This document shows positions 13,854 through 27,800 of a DNA stretch of 64,000 bases, one piece after another. The notes below the pieces were generated by a model. That model had not been told where the DNA came from. It saw nothing but the letters and a program-made list of their open reading frames with translations, and made no database searches. Position numbers and translations under genes: made by a program. Source of the stretch: Pempheris klunzingeri (Eukaryota; Chordata; Actinopteri; Acropomatiformes; Pempheridae); the NCBI RefSeq assembly GCF_042242105.1, contig NC_092019.1, forward strand, positions 13,264,328-13,328,327, given 5' to 3'. Positions within the stretch are counted from its first letter, which is position 1. The number at the start of each line of letters is the position of its first letter.

Positions 13854-16800
13854 CTGTTACTATCGACTGCCAAACTTCTGCACTCCGTCACACACATGCA
13901 CATTAAAATAACAAAATGCTTGGTAGTTTAACATTCCTTCTCAAACCTTGATGGTCAATTTGACTTCCCCATTCAGAATGGATTTCTAATAAGTGATTTG
14001 ATAATCATGATATTCTGTTTAGTTACTCCAACAAATTGCTCCTTAACGTGAGCCAACTAAACGTCAACCTTATCCTCTGCAGTCTGTTTGGGCTGTTTGA
14101 ACAATGTGAGGTCATTTGTTCATTTGAACCCTAATGGGAGGTTTTGCCTTCAGTTTCACGTGTCTCAGTCTTGTATGTTTAGATTTGTCCAAAGTAATAA
14201 AAGAGCTTGTGATTGATAGCTGATAAGACCGCCAATCCTTTTAACACTGCTACAGCAGCCATTTTTTTATTAGTTGATTACCACATGCAGGAGGCAAATG
14301 AACACTCACCCACTGTATGGCCTCTTTGTGTGGCTTTGTGTACATTGGACTCGTGCTTTATGATGTTTTACAAGTTAACACTGGTACCCATTTCCTTTCT
14401 TCCCAACTACTATAGAGCATCAGCACTGATAAAACAGTTTGCTTAACAGAGCACACCTTTATCAACCTCAAATGACTCATTGTACACAGGAAAATGGGTG
14501 TTTAATTTATTTCTGGTTTAGGTGTAAAAAGCCAGTGTGGCTATTTTCACCCAGATCTATGTTGGAAAGAGTATATTTTGTGTTTTGTGTGTACCCTGTC
14601 TTTTATATTTATATTTGACTCATTATTTTGACCCAAACCATGATCTTTTCCTAAACCTAACCAAGTGGTTCAGGTGCTTAAGCCTAACCAAACTATGACT
14701 GAAAACTGACTGAAAGTTGTTGTGGAAATTTCTAGGAGATGATATCTGCTGCATGGAGTTCTTGTGCACATTTATTTTTGCAAAAAGGAACAGCTGTTAC
14801 AGAGACAGTCACGCAGTATAACAGTTCTGAGCAGTGCCCACCTCTTGGTGGTCTGGTTGGGACACACCCTGGTGGATCAAACTGTGAATTTACATTTCTT
14901 TGTCTTCTGACATGCAAATTCCCATCATAATTCCTCCCTTTTGATTATACATTAATCACAATATTGACATCAAGAATATTACATCAAACAAAAACTATCT
15001 CAGGTAGATTTAAGGTTTGTCATCATAAAGTATTCATGAGAAAATAATGCTGACTTTCTGGGGTATGGGCACATTTTGCAAAGAGTTGGGGGTGTGATGA
15101 AGTTCATGCAGCCTAGGCTGTTCACACAAATTCCATCGGAGTCCACGTCCGCGCTCCACCGTTGTCCAACGTGGGCAGATCAAATCTACTCGTGTATGTG
15201 TATTCTCTGGATTGTGTATGTGCATTATGTGTTTCACCGGTGCAATGCTAAGCGGCGCTTGGCTCGCACTTAGTGTTGGGAAGAATCAACGCAGCCTCGT
15301 CTCGTGCAAGAGCGAGTGTTCACTCCTGTGCGTTCTCTTGTGGAGGAGAGATGTCCTCAGGTGGAGTTGGGACCTTTCTGCAGTGGCTAGTGTGGATCCA
15401 GGTGACTCTTTTGGCGATCTTTATGGCCATGTGTGTGGTTAGGAGAATCTGGAACAGACCTTGCCAACGTTAGTGGCGTTGTTGGAAGTTCTTGATGACC
15501 ACCCAGTCTCCAGGCTTGAAATGATGCAGCGTGTGACCAGCAGGTTGGGGCAGGGCTGTCTTCACCTGCTGTGAGATCTCAGACCATATTTCTTTCCCTC
15601 TGCTGGTGTGCGTTCAATGTGGTCCATCATGATGTGTTCAAAAGGGCCATCAGGTGGAGGATGTGCAGCCTGTGGAATTGGTTTTGTACGGCCTGTGTTG
15701 TGAGTGGCACAGGTCATACATTTTTCACAAAATTTCTGAGCTGCAACTGAAAATCCTTTAGTAAACCAAGACTGTAATTTGATCCAACATCCCCCCTTTT
15801 TGACATGGTCAGAACCATGTGTCAAACGGGCATAATGTGGAAAGAAATATTTAGCTAGGTATGCCTTGCTGTCAGGGCCGATTCATACACCTGTGGGGGA
15901 AACATAAGCATTGCATTTGCGCCACAATGCCTTTTCATCCCCAGTGGCAAACTGCTGTATGGAGAGAAGTGGATCATCAGTCAAGAGGGAGAGAAACAAA
16001 AAATGTCGGAAGGTGAGATGGAGGGGAAACTTCCACTGTTCTTTGCAGCAACTTTAGCAGCTGCATCTGCACGAGCGTTGCCTGTGGAAATAGGGTCAGA
16101 GTTGCTGGTGTGAGCAGCACACTTGCAGACAGCAATAGAGGAAGGCAAAAGAATGGCTTTGAGAAGGTCAGACACTTGTTGAGCATTGGAAATAGGTGTG
16201 CCTGAGGAGGTAATGAAGTCCCTTTGTTTCCAGAGGGCACCAAAATCATGAACAACTCCAAAGGCATACCTGGAATCTGTATGTATAGTAACAGATTTCC
16301 CTTTTGCAATTTTACAGGTTTCAGTGAGCGCTACAAGTTCAGTTTTTGGGGGGTTTTTTTGAGCAGAGAAATGAGAGGGGAAAGAACCTGAAGCAAGAGA
16401 TTCAGTTTGAGAGCACACAGCAAAATCCACACGCTTTTGTCCTGTAGTGGGGTCCCGGGAAGCTGAGCCATCTACAAAAAGAATCAAGTCAGGATTAGTT
16501 AGAGGTTCATAGGACAGATCTGTACGAGGGGTACAGAGTTGTTGGACTGCAGCAACGCAGTCATGTGGCTCGCCATCATCTGGAAGAGGGAGGAGAGTAG
16601 CTGGATTGAGAGAGACATATCGTTTGATGGTGATGTTTGGTAATCTCAAGGAGCAGAGCCATCGAGCAGCAGAGAGGTGAGATGTTTTCTGCTCGAGGAG
16701 GAGTTTACATACAGTGTGAGGAACAGACAGGGTGAGAGCATAAAACACGATATCCTGTGATGCCAGCGCAGCTGCTGCAACAGCACAAAGACAATGAGGG

Positions 16801-18747
16801 AGTGCTGCAGCCACAGGGTCAAGTTTCGCAGAGAAATACGCCACAGGGCGCAGTTTCCCTCCATGGTCCTGCAAAAGCACAGAAGTCATGCAATCTTGTC
16901 GTTCGTCTACAGTCTGTATGAAGGGTAGAGTCGAGTCAAGCAAGACTAGAGTAGTCGGCTGTCGGCTTTGTCAGTCCAGGTCAGGGGCGCATGCGCATGG
17001 GGAAGGCCTATTGTGAGCTCACGGAGTGGTTTATCCATAATGGCAAAGTTTGGAATGAATGTGCGACAGTAACAACACATTCCCAGTAAGGACATCATTT
17101 GCTTTTTTAGTCTGTGGTTTGGGAAGCCTGCGAATGGCTTCAGTTCTTTTTTGAGAGAGAGATTTGCCCTGTGGAGAGATAACGTGTCCTAGAAATGTTA
17201 CTTCACAAATTGAAGTTTTGATTGGCTAGCTTTGTGGTCTCTTTCAGCTAGGTGTTTCAACAGTGTAGCAGTGTCACATTCACATTGTTCAGCAGAGGGT
17301 CCACCTATCATTAGCTTAGCAGAGCATCAGCTTTCAAAACACTATATGCGGCACCCGAGTCGACTAAAAAGGAGAGAATCATGTCCAGAAATGGTTAATG
17401 TTTACATCGGCTTTCTGTAACATGTCTCCTTATTGTACTTTGTATATGTGTCTATAGGAGGTGTTGTCTAAGATGTTACATAGCAGAAGCAGGTTTTCCA
17501 TTGCAACGCAGTGTGTGTGTGTGTGTGTGTGTGTGTGATCTATGTGTGTGTGTGTGACCTGTGTGTGTGTGTCCTGTGTGTGTGTGACCTGTGTGTGTGA
17601 CCTGTGTGTGCGTGTGACCTGTGTGTGTGTGACCTGTGTGTGTGTGTCCTGTGTGTGTGTGACCTGTGAACAAAGTCTGACACCTAAACCAGCATTTATA
17701 CTGTGTGACTGGACCGGGTGTAAATCGCCAAATTGCAGCTGTATGGCTATTTTCGTTACTCCGTTACTTTAATCCACTTACTTGCAAGTGTTACTGAATG
17801 AATCCTTAAGCCAGTGCAGAGTAGGTCAGTTGAACATGCAAAAATGTGAAACTTTGTCTACAGGCACTCAACACATGGAAAGGGATGGAGCAATATCACA
17901 ATGAAAAGTTCTTGTCATATAGTTTTTGGTTGCTTTATATTGCTTGTTATATTAGGTCATTGTGGGCATTGTTGTTTTGCAGCGAGCAGGACTATTTCAT
18001 GGCAAATTTGGATTCTTACAGGATATTTGCATCCGTGTAATGAGATACTTTGAGTTGTTAGGTATTTCACTGTATGGATTAACAATTCTCATCTGGTTAT
18101 TTAGTCCATAAACAGTTCATGAATGTTAATCAATCAATTGATTTTCCAGAAAAATTACAATACATTACATATAAAATTACATACACCACCATGGCATATT
18201 GTATCTGCAACACCCACTTGTATATGTATGGAGAATATAGTTACATATAAATCTAATGAATTAATAATGAATTAATATTTAATTTGGTTTAAGAGGTTCT
18301 TTCATGTTGATGCCTCTGGAAATCGACAATTGCTTATGCAGGAAAATGTGACCGGCATCTGATTAAAAATGGTAAAGCTAATGTTTAAGTAAAACATTAT
18401 ATATACAGAAGTTGAAAATGGTCATGAATGCTTACATTCAAGATAGTTGGAGTTAAATAATATTTCATCCATAAGAATGCATTTAAGAATTTTCTTTATG
18501 ACACAGTCTCAGTCGTCTTTCTCTCCCTTGCAGGAAGACCCAACAATCGACAGGCAATATGGACATGGCTCTGTGGCTCATAGCCATCACCTTCCTCACA
18601 GTGGGCTACGGGGATGTGGCGCCCAACACCAGCTGTGGCAAAGCAGTGTGTCTCTTCACTGGAGTCATGGTAAATAGGTTGGGTGGAAATTAGTTATAAA
18701 AAATAATTCAATGTCACCGTTTATCTCATCTCTCTCTCACACACTCA

Positions 18748-18804
<57 letters not shown>

Positions 18805-21800
18805 GAAAATGGTTATACCATCATAATGCACATGATATGCATGATACTCGGTTAGGTCACATGTCTCCCAGTTTGAAATACTACTCCAGTGGTGTCCAAA
18901 CTTTTTTCACTGAGCGCCACATACAGAAAAACATACAAAGGATCTGGGCCACTCACTAGAAGTGAGCTATATTGCTAACTTTAATTCACTAGAGGTGATG
19001 CATATCACCTCACCTCTAGTGGATTAAAGTTGGCAAAATCAATCAAATGTAGGTAAATTCTACTTGATAACTGAATATGATTCAAGAAAAAAACAGCCTT
19101 TCCATTAGTGGGCTTTCAGTTATTAATTGTACAGTGTGTTAAGATGATCCACTAAAAATGCCAACCAGAGAGGGTCACTGAGCTCATGAAGAGGTCGGTC
19201 CTTCTCTCTTCAAAACTGGTCGATTTCTGATCTCAGGGAATAAAACCGCTGCAGCACAGAGCCACGACTTAGCCAGCGCACATGAGAATGGTAGAGCACC
19301 CCCCCCAGCACCAGCATCAGCATCAGAGAGGGAAGCTTGAAATAGTCTGTGCTAGAGCCCTGGTGCTTGAATTAACAGCCTTACCTCCATTTTCTTGCCC
19401 CTCGGCGGACACCGTAGATTCCTTTGCACTCACCTGTCCCAGCTGGAGCCCCATCCGTCATACCTCCACACAGCTCGTCCCATTTAAATCCCATCATGCC
19501 AACTGCACCTGGCACAGCTTCAAAAACATCCTCACCCGTCGTGGTGCTCTTTAGACTGCTAACATCAAGCAGCTCCTCCGTAATGCAAAAGTGATCGTCA
19601 TTAGTTATTAGCTGTGCTCTCATCTCACACCGCGTCTGAAACGTTCTGCACTCACTTGCTCTCTTTCGTTTCCTTAATTCCGCCATTTTGGGTCACCTGT
19701 AGCAAATTTCTTCTTCAATTACTCAGTTTATAGAGAAGCTGCCTCATTCAAGACAGTTACTCCCCCTAGCGGTGAGAATAAGAACTACGATACAGTCCAG
19801 CGCAGGTTCCATGTGTGGGCTGTATTACAATATATTTTTAGAATTTCCTGCGGGCCAATGAAAATTGGACCACGGGCCACAGTTGGCCCGCGGGCTGTAG
19901 TTTGGACACCCCTGCACTATTCTGTCACTAATCTGGCATTGTATTGTGTTTTATTTTAAGTAGTTATGTTTGGTTTCTCCGGCTCCTTATCAGAAAATTA
20001 CTTTGCCAGCATAGCAGTTGTGGTTTGAACACAAAAGACTTTTAAAGTTCAGTTCAATAAGCACAAAGAATGGAGACGTCTTATCTTTGTTTGACTATAT
20101 TTGTTCTTAACCAAACCACCTGACATTTTTCTGCATGGACTACCAGCTTGATAAGGCACAAAAACAAGATGTTCTGTAGCTTTTAATTTTCATTTCATTT
20201 TTGTTTTGCCTCTGCACAGGTTAGTTTCCCTTTACCTTCATTTTTATTAAATTTTAGTCTCTCCGTCTAGTTTCTCTTAGTAATTTGCTCCATTTCATTA
20301 TATTCTCTTCTGATTTCTTTTATTTTATTGCCCTCTCTTCTGTTCCATATCATCCCCTCCTGGTTTGTTTCATTCCCTTCCGTTTCTCTTCTGTTCCATT
20401 GCAGCAACTCTTTCCCCATTTTCCCCATTTAGTTTTCCCAATGCATATCAGGTCAGTTCAGTTGGGTTCACTTCCCTCCTGCACCTTCTGCATTCTCTCC
20501 TTGCCTATTCTGCACTATCCCACTAGTTATCTTGGACACATTAGACCCTTTTTGCCCGGCCGCACACCCTAGCGGTGCTGACAGACCTGAATGCCTTCAT
20601 TCCCTTGTGTGTGTGATTTAGAACACAGCTGTAAATTCATGGACGGTGCCTCTGCAGGACCTTGGCGGTACCAGGCACTCACACGAAAAGACTGAGGGAG
20701 GGAAACTGTCAGCATACAGTGAGAGCAAAACATCTGTATAAAGCGTGGTGTTTCTGCTGAGTGATGACATTGTTTTGCTGCGCTTGCTAACTTTCCTCCT
20801 TGTCATACCTCGTGGAGATATTTTAAAATACGTTATTTTGCTTAATTGTTTATCTCACTATGGAATAAAATAAATAAAGTAGTCTAGAGAGAAAGTAAAG
20901 AAAGCATTGCAGTCAGCTTAGATTATTTGATTACAGGTCTGTCTGTTTTCTATTACAGCAATTAGATATTACATTTTTATGGAAATGCAAATGAGTGGCA
21001 AGGTTAAGACTAAAATTTAAATTTAAATTTAAAAAAAAGGTGGAAGGGAGGGTCAGGGATAGAGATGTAGGGTTAAAGGGACGTGGAAATGATATTTGAG
21101 ATAAAACACAAAGAGTTACAGATAGGTAAAATAAACAGTAAGCCACCAAGAATGAGGAGTGGCTGTGTGCTGGAATAGGCAAGACTTTGGTTGCCTGCCT
21201 GACATCTGCTGCCTTGAATTCTGGTACAAGCAGATAAGAGTCACCACTGTGGTTCTGGATGTGGGCACGAGTCCGGTTCAGACACCTCTGTGACAGAGTG
21301 GAAAACAATCTTTTCCCTCCCTCTTTCTCCATCTGCCTTGTTTTTATAAGCTTCCCCCCTTATAAGGGGAAACTTTCCACCATATCCATTTTTAGGTGGT
21401 TTATTGCCTTTGGCACCACTACAACAGGAGGGCGTGCCAACCTGTGCCCGTGATTTGGAAAAAAATTAATTTCCTACTCCCATCAGGGTAGTTCTGGGAG
21501 CCAGTCACTGGGGCTCTCACACCTGTAATATGGCTGAAAGCCTCCATGGTCAGCATGTCTGCTTGACTCCAGCCATAACTCAATTTGCAGCTGTGTTCGG
21601 GGGTTGACAACACTGTTTGCATCCCATCACTGTGTGTGGATGGATCCAAGGAAACAGTTTGTACCTCCCAGGCTTCACAGACGGTGCAATGATAGATACT
21701 TTATGGCTGTAGGAGTCAAGTATAAATACATCTTTTAAAACTCTGGGTTGTGCTTTTTTATGCTCAAGTTTGATCTGTCCTTCTTTCTCTCTTTCTCCAA

Positions 21801-24800
21801 TGCAATCGAAAAAGAGGAACAGGTAAAGACTGGTTATCTTTTATCATTACCCATGGTGGACATGAAATCAGTGCAATATTTTGTCTGTGTTTCCTATGAT
21901 GTGTCTATTTGTGTGACTATATGGATGTGATTTCGATCTGCACCCCATCTGAATCTTTGCCATCATTCTGTAGTTCCCTGTCCAGCAATAGCACAAAGCT
22001 ATTCTCAGAGGAAACCAGCACTATAGCTGTGCCACAGAGGCCAGTGTGTAACCATTGAACCCTCTGTGTAAATATAACTTTGATTTATTGGATAAAACCA
22101 TATGAGGTATGAAGATCAACATTCGGTTTTCTGAAGAAGTGCTTTCCCTTGAGGAGAATGGTGGAGCAAAACACACAAGAGCCACAGCTGAGGATTTAGA
22201 GGACAAATTTAGGCTTAAAATCAGGCTGTGCAATCAGTTTTCTGCCTTGCTGATGCCACTACAGTATCAGGATCGATCTGCAATGATTACATGATTATCT
22301 AGAAACTGTTGAGAAGAGAAGCTGATGGTAAATATATCAGTAACCATGCCAACATGTGTGTGTGTTGGGTTTTAGGGTGTAGCCTGCACTGCCATGCTGG
22401 TGGCAGTCGTTACCAAGATGCTGGCGTTGAACAAAGGAGAGAAACATGTGCACTTCTTCATGCTGGACATCCAGATCTCTAAAAGGGTAAGAGCAAAATC
22501 AGTTATTCATCAAACATAATTGCAATATAATAATATTAAAGTTTACGTTACGAAAAAACTGTGATACAATATAAGGAAACATACCAACACACCGGTTTGT
22601 GATGTATTCTTTGCAACAGTTTGACAGTTTTCTTCATCAGAAATATGGCATTTGGATGTACATGTGTTGATGTTTCTTATCCTTTGCACCAATCTGAAAT
22701 GCTTGGGTTACTGTTGTGAGTGTTACCTCAAAGATGATACCAGTAATTTTTGATGTTTTGGCCAATTTACTACAAATCATGCATATTTACTTAATGTGCT
22801 GCAATGTTTTAGATTTTTGAATGTACCTTCTCTTTAATTTCTGTATGAAATCCTGCTCTTGAAACTTGTTTAAGTTAGGTAATCCATCACAGTGAACACC
22901 ATGTCTGTGTTTGTTGTTGTCAGAGTCACTGGAACATTGCCTGGTAATGCAGCTGTAATTGCAGAATGATTTGAAGTCAATAACATAACTCAATAAAAAA
23001 ACCCACATTGGCATCTTTTGGAAAATGCTTGGCAGTTATGTAAAATGTGTTATTTGTATTAAGTGGGCCAAAACATGTACAACTCTAGTTGTTTAAAATT
23101 GGGTTTGTATATATAATTATTGACACGTTAACAGCTGAATGTAGATATAGCCAGATAATTGACTCTTAACCCAGAAGATCATCTCAGCTATGACAATCTT
23201 AACTAATGACGTACAGATCTAAATCAAAATGTCCAGAATAATCAGGTGTAACAAATGGGGGTTGTTGAGTGTGATTTTTACATTTGAACCTAAAAACAGT
23301 GGCTCCTAATTTGCTGATAATATTCCATGACAATATTTATCTCATAATCAAATAATCTTGCCAATATAAACATTTAGTAAACAGTCAACCGCCCTCTCTT
23401 ACATCAGAGGTAAATGCAGGGTAGAAATTCAAACGAAATGAAAAATGTTAAAGCGGACGGAACCATCAGGGTGGCAGCGTTACAACTTTCCATGTCGCAT
23501 GCATGTTTTGGTTTTTGAGTCTTATTATAATAATCTTTTCCCCCGAGGACAAGATAGTGTGGGAAAAGAGGAGGGAGATGAGGCCTGCCAAACACTTTAT
23601 AGCATTTTCAAGGCGTCAAACAGAGGAAATCATCTTATCTCTGTCAGGAAAGAAACTTGTGTCAGTTCAGGACGGTGCAGTGACGGGCAGGAAACTGGCC
23701 CAGCTTACGTGTGTGTTTGTGAGCGTGTGTGGAAGTGGCTTGCAGAGGAGTTATGCTGTTTGCAGACTGGGACAGGATTCAAGTGTTTGCTTATTGATCA
23801 GAAGAAAGAGGTGTCTGATTAATAAAAGCTTACAAGGAAGCATTGTCAAAGCCTGAAATGTGTCTCAGGAGTATGCACAAAGATGCAATGATTGATAGAG
23901 TTCCTACTGCTGTTTCAGCTGGTGCTTTGTGTGCGGTGCTACAGCTCTCACCAAACTGTGAGAAACTGTAGTGTCTGACTGCAATGCAACCATTTCCTTT
24001 CTCCCGGTGGCTGCATCCTGTCACTAGGTGCATCTTTATGCCTTACGTTTGGTTGTTCTGGTTTGTGTGTGTGTGGGTTTGTGTGGGTTTGTGTGTGTGT
24101 GCATGTGTGTGTGTGTGCGTGCATTCTTCTGAGCTATCTGGCGCAGTCCAGATTTACACTGATGGGAACAAGGGAAGACATCTGGATGCAGACACTGACA
24201 GCCTCTATTAATAACCCTCACAACAGGGCCAGAGTGACATCATCACGGGGCAGTTACAGTGATTTGTGCAGGAAGACAAACAGACATGAATAGAATCAAA
24301 GAGAAAAGTGCAAAAAGGTGATCGTGGAGAAATCCTGCAATGTTTAAACCTCAGCTATAGACTGTTTGGTCCATTCTTTTATGTAAGTATCTTTGTGCAA
24401 ATAAGACCTTCATAGTTCTGTTTTATCTGAAATCAGCTTCATAGAGCAAAAAAAAAACTATCTGGATTTAATCAGCTGGTGTGATGACTCATGTTTTTAC
24501 CTCCTGTACTAAAATGATTGATCTGAACCAGATTCTGTCTACAAAGTCAGATAAGCGCAGTGTGTTTTTGTGAGTCAAGCTTGTAAGCTTGATTGACTTT
24601 ATCTTGATGGTCTTAGGACCCCGTTTCTGCTCCTGGAACTTCAATGTTTGATCAGTCAATCCGTATGTTTCTGTCTTTTTGACCAGATCCGCCACGCTGC
24701 TGCTAATGTGCTAAGGGAATGCTGGCTTCTGCACCGCGCAAACCTGACAAAGGGCAACCGCGGTGAGCACCGAAGACACCAGAGATGCCTTCTGGAAGCC

Positions 24801-27800
24801 ATCAGAGTGTGAGTGGTTATTGTATCGCAAAATAATACCTTCAGGCAAGATGTCTGTATGTTTGTGTCTGGGAGAGGGATGTAAGTGGGTGGTGGTTTGT
24901 GTGCCTTACATGTGTATTTTACGGGTCATTAACTTTGTGTCAACATGCTTAACCACGGGGTCACAGTTTTTAATGGCTAATTTAGATTACTAATTAGACT
25001 TGTTTGCCTCTTTTATGTGGGCAGGGCATGTGTGAGCAAGGGTCCATGCTTTTATTATACAGAACTCAAAGCAAAGCCCTTAGACATGCTGGCAAATAAC
25101 TAATTAAATGACCTTTTTTTCTTACTATTTACAGTATAATTTGACAGTAATACACAACATATTGTACATCTTCTTCTGAGATACTCTGCAAGAAAAAGAA
25201 CATGGAAACCATTACGTTTTCCATTTGAGCTGTGTCTTCTTGTTACTGAGCCCTAACTCCTTTTCTAAGAACAAGTGGTTTGCAGAAGTCAGGAAGTCCT
25301 GAAGTGTGATTGTGTGCTTCATTATCCCGACAACAGGATTATGTGTCTGAGTGTGTGTATGCCTGCTGGAAGGGTTGTGCTTCCTGCTCTACATCAGGCA
25401 GAACCACTATAAATAAATATACTGTGGAAAGTATGGGTGGGAATCACCTCCACACCTTTGGATTTACAGTAGAACAATATACTGTCATGAGACCATCACT
25501 CAATCACGCTAATATCGTCAGAGACTGTCTGCTTGATTGCAATATTATTTTCCATGTTTCTTTTATGGTGGTGATTCTGGTTTCATCCACCTAAGGTACT
25601 AAATTTAGCCCTTTTCCACCTTTATACGTCAAAAAACTTCTAGCAAAGTTTTATAGCTATTTAACAAACACAGCATGACTCCTACATGTTGAGTAGTGGA
25701 AGACTGTCAGCATACCCCTCCACAAATCAAGGGATCTATATTGTGCCAGGACTATCGTATCTATCCAAAACTGGGACCTTAGGACCTTCAGAGCTCCTAT
25801 TGGAGCATTTAAACCCTGAATTCTACACATAATAACATCACATGGCCTTTCAAAAAATTGTCTTGCATAAGATTGCTTTAAACTGATTCCCTTTTTCTCT
25901 CATTGCAACATTTATATATAATAATGTAACTGAATAATGTAATGAAAATGCAGTTATGTTTGAAATATGGTTGCAAGACGAATACTAATTCCACATGACT
26001 GAGATCTATCAAATCTTTTTTTCTGCACAGATTTCGACATTTACGCCTCAAACAAAGAAAATTAAGAGATTACGTCAGTGAGATGGTGGACCTCCCTAAG
26101 GTAAATGATGGCTGTCACTGCAATATTTAGTGCATGTTTCATTGGAGAGGCTAATGCCAAATTAGATGATAAAGATCCTCCTAAAAACACTCACTACTTA
26201 CATAGACTATTACGCAGTGTTTTACAGGCTGCTATTTATCGCTAGGTGTTCACACACATTAAATGCTAGTTAAAAGATCTCTATAAAATGTCTAAGGATT
26301 CATTTGTTCAGGAATTCATAGGCCCAGATAAGTTTTCCATGTGGAATTACCCCAAGATTGAAAGACATAACCCAGTGAGAGCCACTAATGTATAATTTGC
26401 GCATTTTAAAATGCCTTTTCTGAGTTGATTTACATGGAAAACAAGCTTAACCTCCAGATTGCAAGTGTAGCCCCTTAGTAAGATGCTAAAAGTCAACCAT
26501 ACCATGGTCACCTGGCAATAAGTTAGTTACAGTCTGCCGTGCTTGCAGCAAACTGAACATGCTGTTCTCTCTTACTGACTGAATGCATCCAAACTGAGCA
26601 TAGAAGACTAAAAATGTAAACGGATTTGTTGCCGTTGGCTTTTTTTCCCCTTTTTTTCTTAAAAAAAAAAAAAAAAGACACTGAGGTGATTTTGAGTCTG
26701 CCCCTGTGAATTGGCTTGAAACTGTCACACATGTACAACGAAACAGTTTGTCCATCAGGCAGACAGAGACATCGACTCTCCAAACATTACTGTGAATCTG
26801 CAACTTACAGTACCGGGCAGGAGCTTTAGGCAGGCGTGAGCAAATGCTGTGAAGTAAGAATGCTCTCAAAATGTTTTTATTGTTTATCTTTAGCAATTTA
26901 CAGAATGCAAAGTGAGCAAACAGAATAAAAATCTAAATCAAATCCATATTTGGTGTGACCACCTTTTGCCTTCAAAACTGCATAAATTCTTTTTGGTACA
27001 CTTGCACACAATTTTTGAAAGAACTCAGCAGGTAGGTTGTTCCAAACATCTTGGAGAACTAACCACAGATGTTCTGTGGATGTCAGTTGCCTTAAATCCT
27101 TCTGTCCCTTCATGTGATCCCAGACAGACTCGATGATGTTGAGCTCAGGGCTCTGTGGGGGCCAAACCATAACTTCCAGGACGCCTTGTTCCTCTTTATG
27201 CTGAAGATAGTTCCTGATGACATTGGCTGTATGTTTGGGGTCGTTGTCCTGCTGCAGAATAAATTTGGGGCCAATCAGACGCCTCCCTGTGAATGATGTA
27301 TATCTGCATTTCTCAGCAGTGAGGACACCATTAATCCTGACTCCATTTGCAGAGATGCACTCACTATTGTACTGCTCTGCAGCCCTTCAGTGAACAAACT
27401 GCCTTCTGCTACAGCCAAATATTTCAAATTTTGACTCATCAGTCCAGAGCAACTGCTGCCATTTTTCTGCACCACAGTTCATATGTTTTCAAAACATATG
27501 CGCTTGGCCATGTTTCCATGTCCGAGGTTTGGCTTTTTGGCCATAAATCTTCCATGAGGACCACTTTTGGCCAGGTTTCTCCAGACAGTGGATGGGTGTG
27601 CAGTATGACCTGTGACATGAAACTGTCTTTCACAACCTCACTTTGGTAGCAGAGTTTGGCTGTTCCTCACCCAGTTTTAATCCTCCTACACAGATGTTTC
27701 TGTTTGAGTTAATGATGATGATCATTAGCACCTGTTTTGTATAATTGGCTGATCACACACCTGACTATCATCCTTCAAAATCTCTGACTTTGTGCAAGTG

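Noticed and set aside
15212-15473. Two overlapping plus-strand frames as a host gene
   Set aside because: They lie opposite or beside the retroviral relic, lack splice support and resemble no protein I know.
17476-17673. TGHTH-repeat protein
   Set aside because: Translation of the GT/GACCT minisatellite on the minus strand.
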